Shown here piece by piece: positions 6,100 through 7,535 of a DNA stretch of 7,535 bases. The notes beneath the pieces were generated by a model that searched no databases, was not told the DNA's origin, and was given only the letters and a program-made list of their open reading frames with translations. The DNA is taken from contig CADBLY010000108.1 of NCBI GenBank assembly GCA_902795725.1, positions 1 to 7,535 of the forward strand. The letters run 5' to 3'. Source of the DNA: an uncultured Erysipelotrichaceae bacterium (GTDB lineage: Bacteria > Bacillota_I > Bacilli_A > RF39 > UBA660). The position numbers and the translations under genes are program-made. How positions within the stretch are numbered: the stretch's first letter is position 1; each line of letters opens with the position of its first letter.

Positions 6100-6607
6100 T
6101 CGTGGAATGACTACTATTGAGCTTATTACTTCTTTTGTTTTAGCTTCTGTTGTCTTTGTTATTTTATTTAATCTTGTTTTGTCTTTAAAGGATATATATA
6201 TGGATAGTGGCTTAAAAACAAAGTTACTTATTGAGCAAGCTAATTTAAGTAGATCTATTAATAAAGAAATAAATAGTTCAAAGACAATTACTAATGTTAA
6301 ATCAGGAAGATTTGATGGTAAACTAGTTGAAGATGATACTAAATATTATACATTTATGTTTAATGATGGAACTAGTAAATTATTATCAATTAGTCAGGAT
6401 AAAATATCATTTGATGGGTATGTATATGAATTAACTGATGGCATTAAAACAGAAGATTTATCTTATGATAATGTATTGGTTAAACCGCTTACATCGTGCT
6501 ACTTACTTGTTATAGATATACCTATATCTAGTGATTTGTTAAGTGGTGATTATGGTGTTAAGGTTATATATCGTTATGATCCTAGTTTAGTAACAATTGA
6601 ATTATAG
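6092..6607 (+). CDS. Second type IV prepilin / pseudopilin-like protein
   Basis: The 171-residue protein starts MNNRG|MTTIE: cleavage is expected after Gly5, with Met at +1 and the conserved Glu at +5 (Glu10), followed by a hydrophobic helix to about residue 31. The globular part has a helical segment (about 44-61) and then strand-rich sequence (YYTFMF 85-90, YLLVIDIPI 137-145, YGVKVIYRY 154-162). The layout resembles minor pseudopilins such as GspJ or ComGF, but I cannot assign it. GGAGGG (6081-6086) inside the previous gene is its Shine-Dalgarno site. The 8-base overlap with the upstream gene indicates one operon. Its 3' end overlaps the convergent ylbJ-like gene by 6 bases. With the divergent ATPase it forms a partial pilus module. 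Confidence 0.87.
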   Translation: MNNRGMTTIELITSFVLASVVFVILFNLVLSLKDIYMDSGLKTKLLIEQANLSRSINKEINSSKTITNVKSGRFDGKLVEDDTKYYTFMFNDGTSKLLSISQDKISFDGYVYELTDGIKTEDLSYDNVLVKPLTSCYLLVIDIPISSDLLSGDYGVKVIYRYDPSLVTIEL

Positions 6608-7507
6608 TATAGTTTTGTAAAGAATAAATACAATAATTGAAGATAATATTGCATGTATTAAACGGGCAATGAAGTAAGGTAAATACCTTATTTTTTTGTT
6701 TTCTAATATACTCATTACTTGCATATGAATACTTAATCCACCAAATGAAATAATAAAGGTTATAAAGATTGTTTTAATCATTATATTTAGGTTAGATTGA
6801 TATATATAATTAATACCTTGGGTGATTTCTAATATACCACTATAGATAGGGTTAATGTGAATAATACTACTAACAACTGTTGTAAATATAAGACATGTTG
6901 TTACTACTCCTAAAATAAGCATAAGGGTATTTATGGTATCATTGATACTATGTGTTAGTACTTTTATAAATGATTTATTTGGATTATAGGATGATATTTT
7001 GTAGTCCGATATAATATTTTTTTTTCGCATTATAATTCCTGTTATTATATTACCTAGATAATGACTAATAAGTATAATAATTCCTATTGTTTTACTTTTT
7101 AAAAAAGTTATACCTATTGTTCCAATTATAAATAATGGATTAACACAATGGGTAAATGTTAATAGTTGGTTTGCTTCGTAATGATTTATTAGTTTTTTTT
7201 CTAATAGTTGATTAATATATTTGGCATTGCTTGGCGAACCACTTAACATACTCATTATTAAGACATAAAACCCGTTTTGATTTATTTTGAATATTTTTTT
7301 CATTATGATATTTCCTATTTTGGCACATATTTCAATAAATCCATAATTAGTCATTATATTTGATAATAGTAAAAAGGGAAATAAGGTTGGGAAAAGATTT
7401 TTAATACAAATATTGAAGGATAATTGGACAGAAGATATAATATTGGTAGGATTTATAAATATAATAATTAAAAATAATATTGATATAGTTATAATTGTTT
7501 TTTTCAT
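6602..7507 (-). CDS. ylbJ: YlbJ-family integral membrane protein
   Basis: Polytopic membrane protein of the YlbJ / nucleoside-recognition 'gate' type. In Bacillus YlbJ is required for proper spore formation; related proteins also occur outside spore formers (family knowledge). The 301-residue protein has hydrophobic segments at about 4-24, 37-56, 79-90, 122-137, 139-160, 190-216, 242-259 and 279-299. Recognisable YlbJ-like signatures are NLFPTLFPFLLLSNIM (37-52), SGSPSNAKYI (89-98), EANQLLTFTHCVNPLFIIGTIGI (111-133) and FGGLSIHMQVMSIL (255-268). Bacillus YlbJ is about 100 residues longer, so this is a compact version. A TAA codon two codons upstream fixes the ATG as the first possible start. 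I see no Shine-Dalgarno site before it. Its promoter, if not that of an upstream gene, lies at or beyond the window edge. The transported substrate is unknown. Confidence 0.8.
   Translation of the reverse strand: MKKTIITISILFLIIIFINPTNIISSVQLSFNICIKNLFPTLFPFLLLSNIMTNYGFIEICAKIGNIIMKKIFKINQNGFYVLIMSMLSGSPSNAKYINQLLEKKLINHYEANQLLTFTHCVNPLFIIGTIGITFLKSKTIGIIILISHYLGNIITGIIMRKKNIISDYKISSYNPNKSFIKVLTHSINDTINTLMLILGVVTTCLIFTTVVSSIIHINPIYSGILEITQGINYIYQSNLNIMIKTIFITFIISFGGLSIHMQVMSILENKKIRYLPYFIARLIHAILSSIIVFILYKTIL
6672..6697 (+). terminator. Terminator of the pilin operon, inside the convergent ylbJ-like coding sequence
   Basis: A 9-bp stem (6672-6680 with 6685-6693, one G-T pair, core TAAGGT/ACCTTA) with an AAAT loop runs into seven T (6691-6697). 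It lies 65 bases past the pilin stop. On the opposite strand the same bases encode residues around KKIRYLPYF (271-279) of the YlbJ-like protein. No other hairpin is visible between 6607 and this site. Confidence 0.6.
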
Positions 7508-7535
7508 TTGTTATATATTATGATTTTAATTTTAA

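Noticed and set aside
1..7535. Genetic code 4 (TGA as Trp), considered because the window is AT-rich and all stops are TAA or TAG.
   Set aside because: All genes read through fully with TGG for Trp and no in-frame TGA is needed; seven stops are too few to infer TGA reassignment.

Overview
The window comes from an AT-rich, low-GC Gram-positive-type bacterium, most likely a member of the Bacilli or a relative from an uncultured gut lineage (inference). Support for this: sigma-A-type promoters with close-to-consensus hexamers, purine-rich Shine-Dalgarno sites, hairpin-plus-T-run terminators, a PrsA-like parvulin foldase anchored by an N-terminal membrane helix, and a YlbJ-family membrane protein. 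Tryptophan is encoded by TGG, and all seven genes stop with TAA or TAG. There are seven protein genes, no RNA gene and no mobile element that I can support.

Left part (1-3398): a terminator from an upstream gene, then a perfect TTGACA-N17-TATAAT promoter driving two genes 17 bases apart. The first encodes a membrane-anchored parvulin-type foldase. The second encodes a 683-residue membrane-anchored rod protein. Its centre is at least 30 consecutive 11-residue (hendecad) coiled-coil repeats in unbroken register, organised in part as 66-residue super-repeats. Its C-terminal part carries about three 51-residue repeats, two of them with a TLFG motif. I read this as a foldase plus a long extracytoplasmic fibre made from one transcript, closed by a strong hairpin terminator. 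This pair is the most unusual system in the window.

Middle (3399-4152): a single gene of unknown role with features of an ADP-ribosyltransferase fold. It has two tandem promoters and its own bidirectional terminator.

Right part (4151-7507): a type IV pilus / type II secretion-like module split around a divergent promoter. The assembly ATPase (PilB/GspE/ComGA family) is read leftward. Two overlapping genes for small prepilin-like proteins are read rightward. The -10 boxes of the two directions overlap in a 10-base palindrome, which could tie ATPase and pilin expression together. No platform protein (PilC), prepilin peptidase (PilD) or retraction ATPase (PilT) lies in the window, so the machine must be completed elsewhere. 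A convergent ylbJ-like gene closes the window. Its 3' end overlaps the last pilin gene by 6 bases and appears to contain that operon's terminator within its coding sequence.
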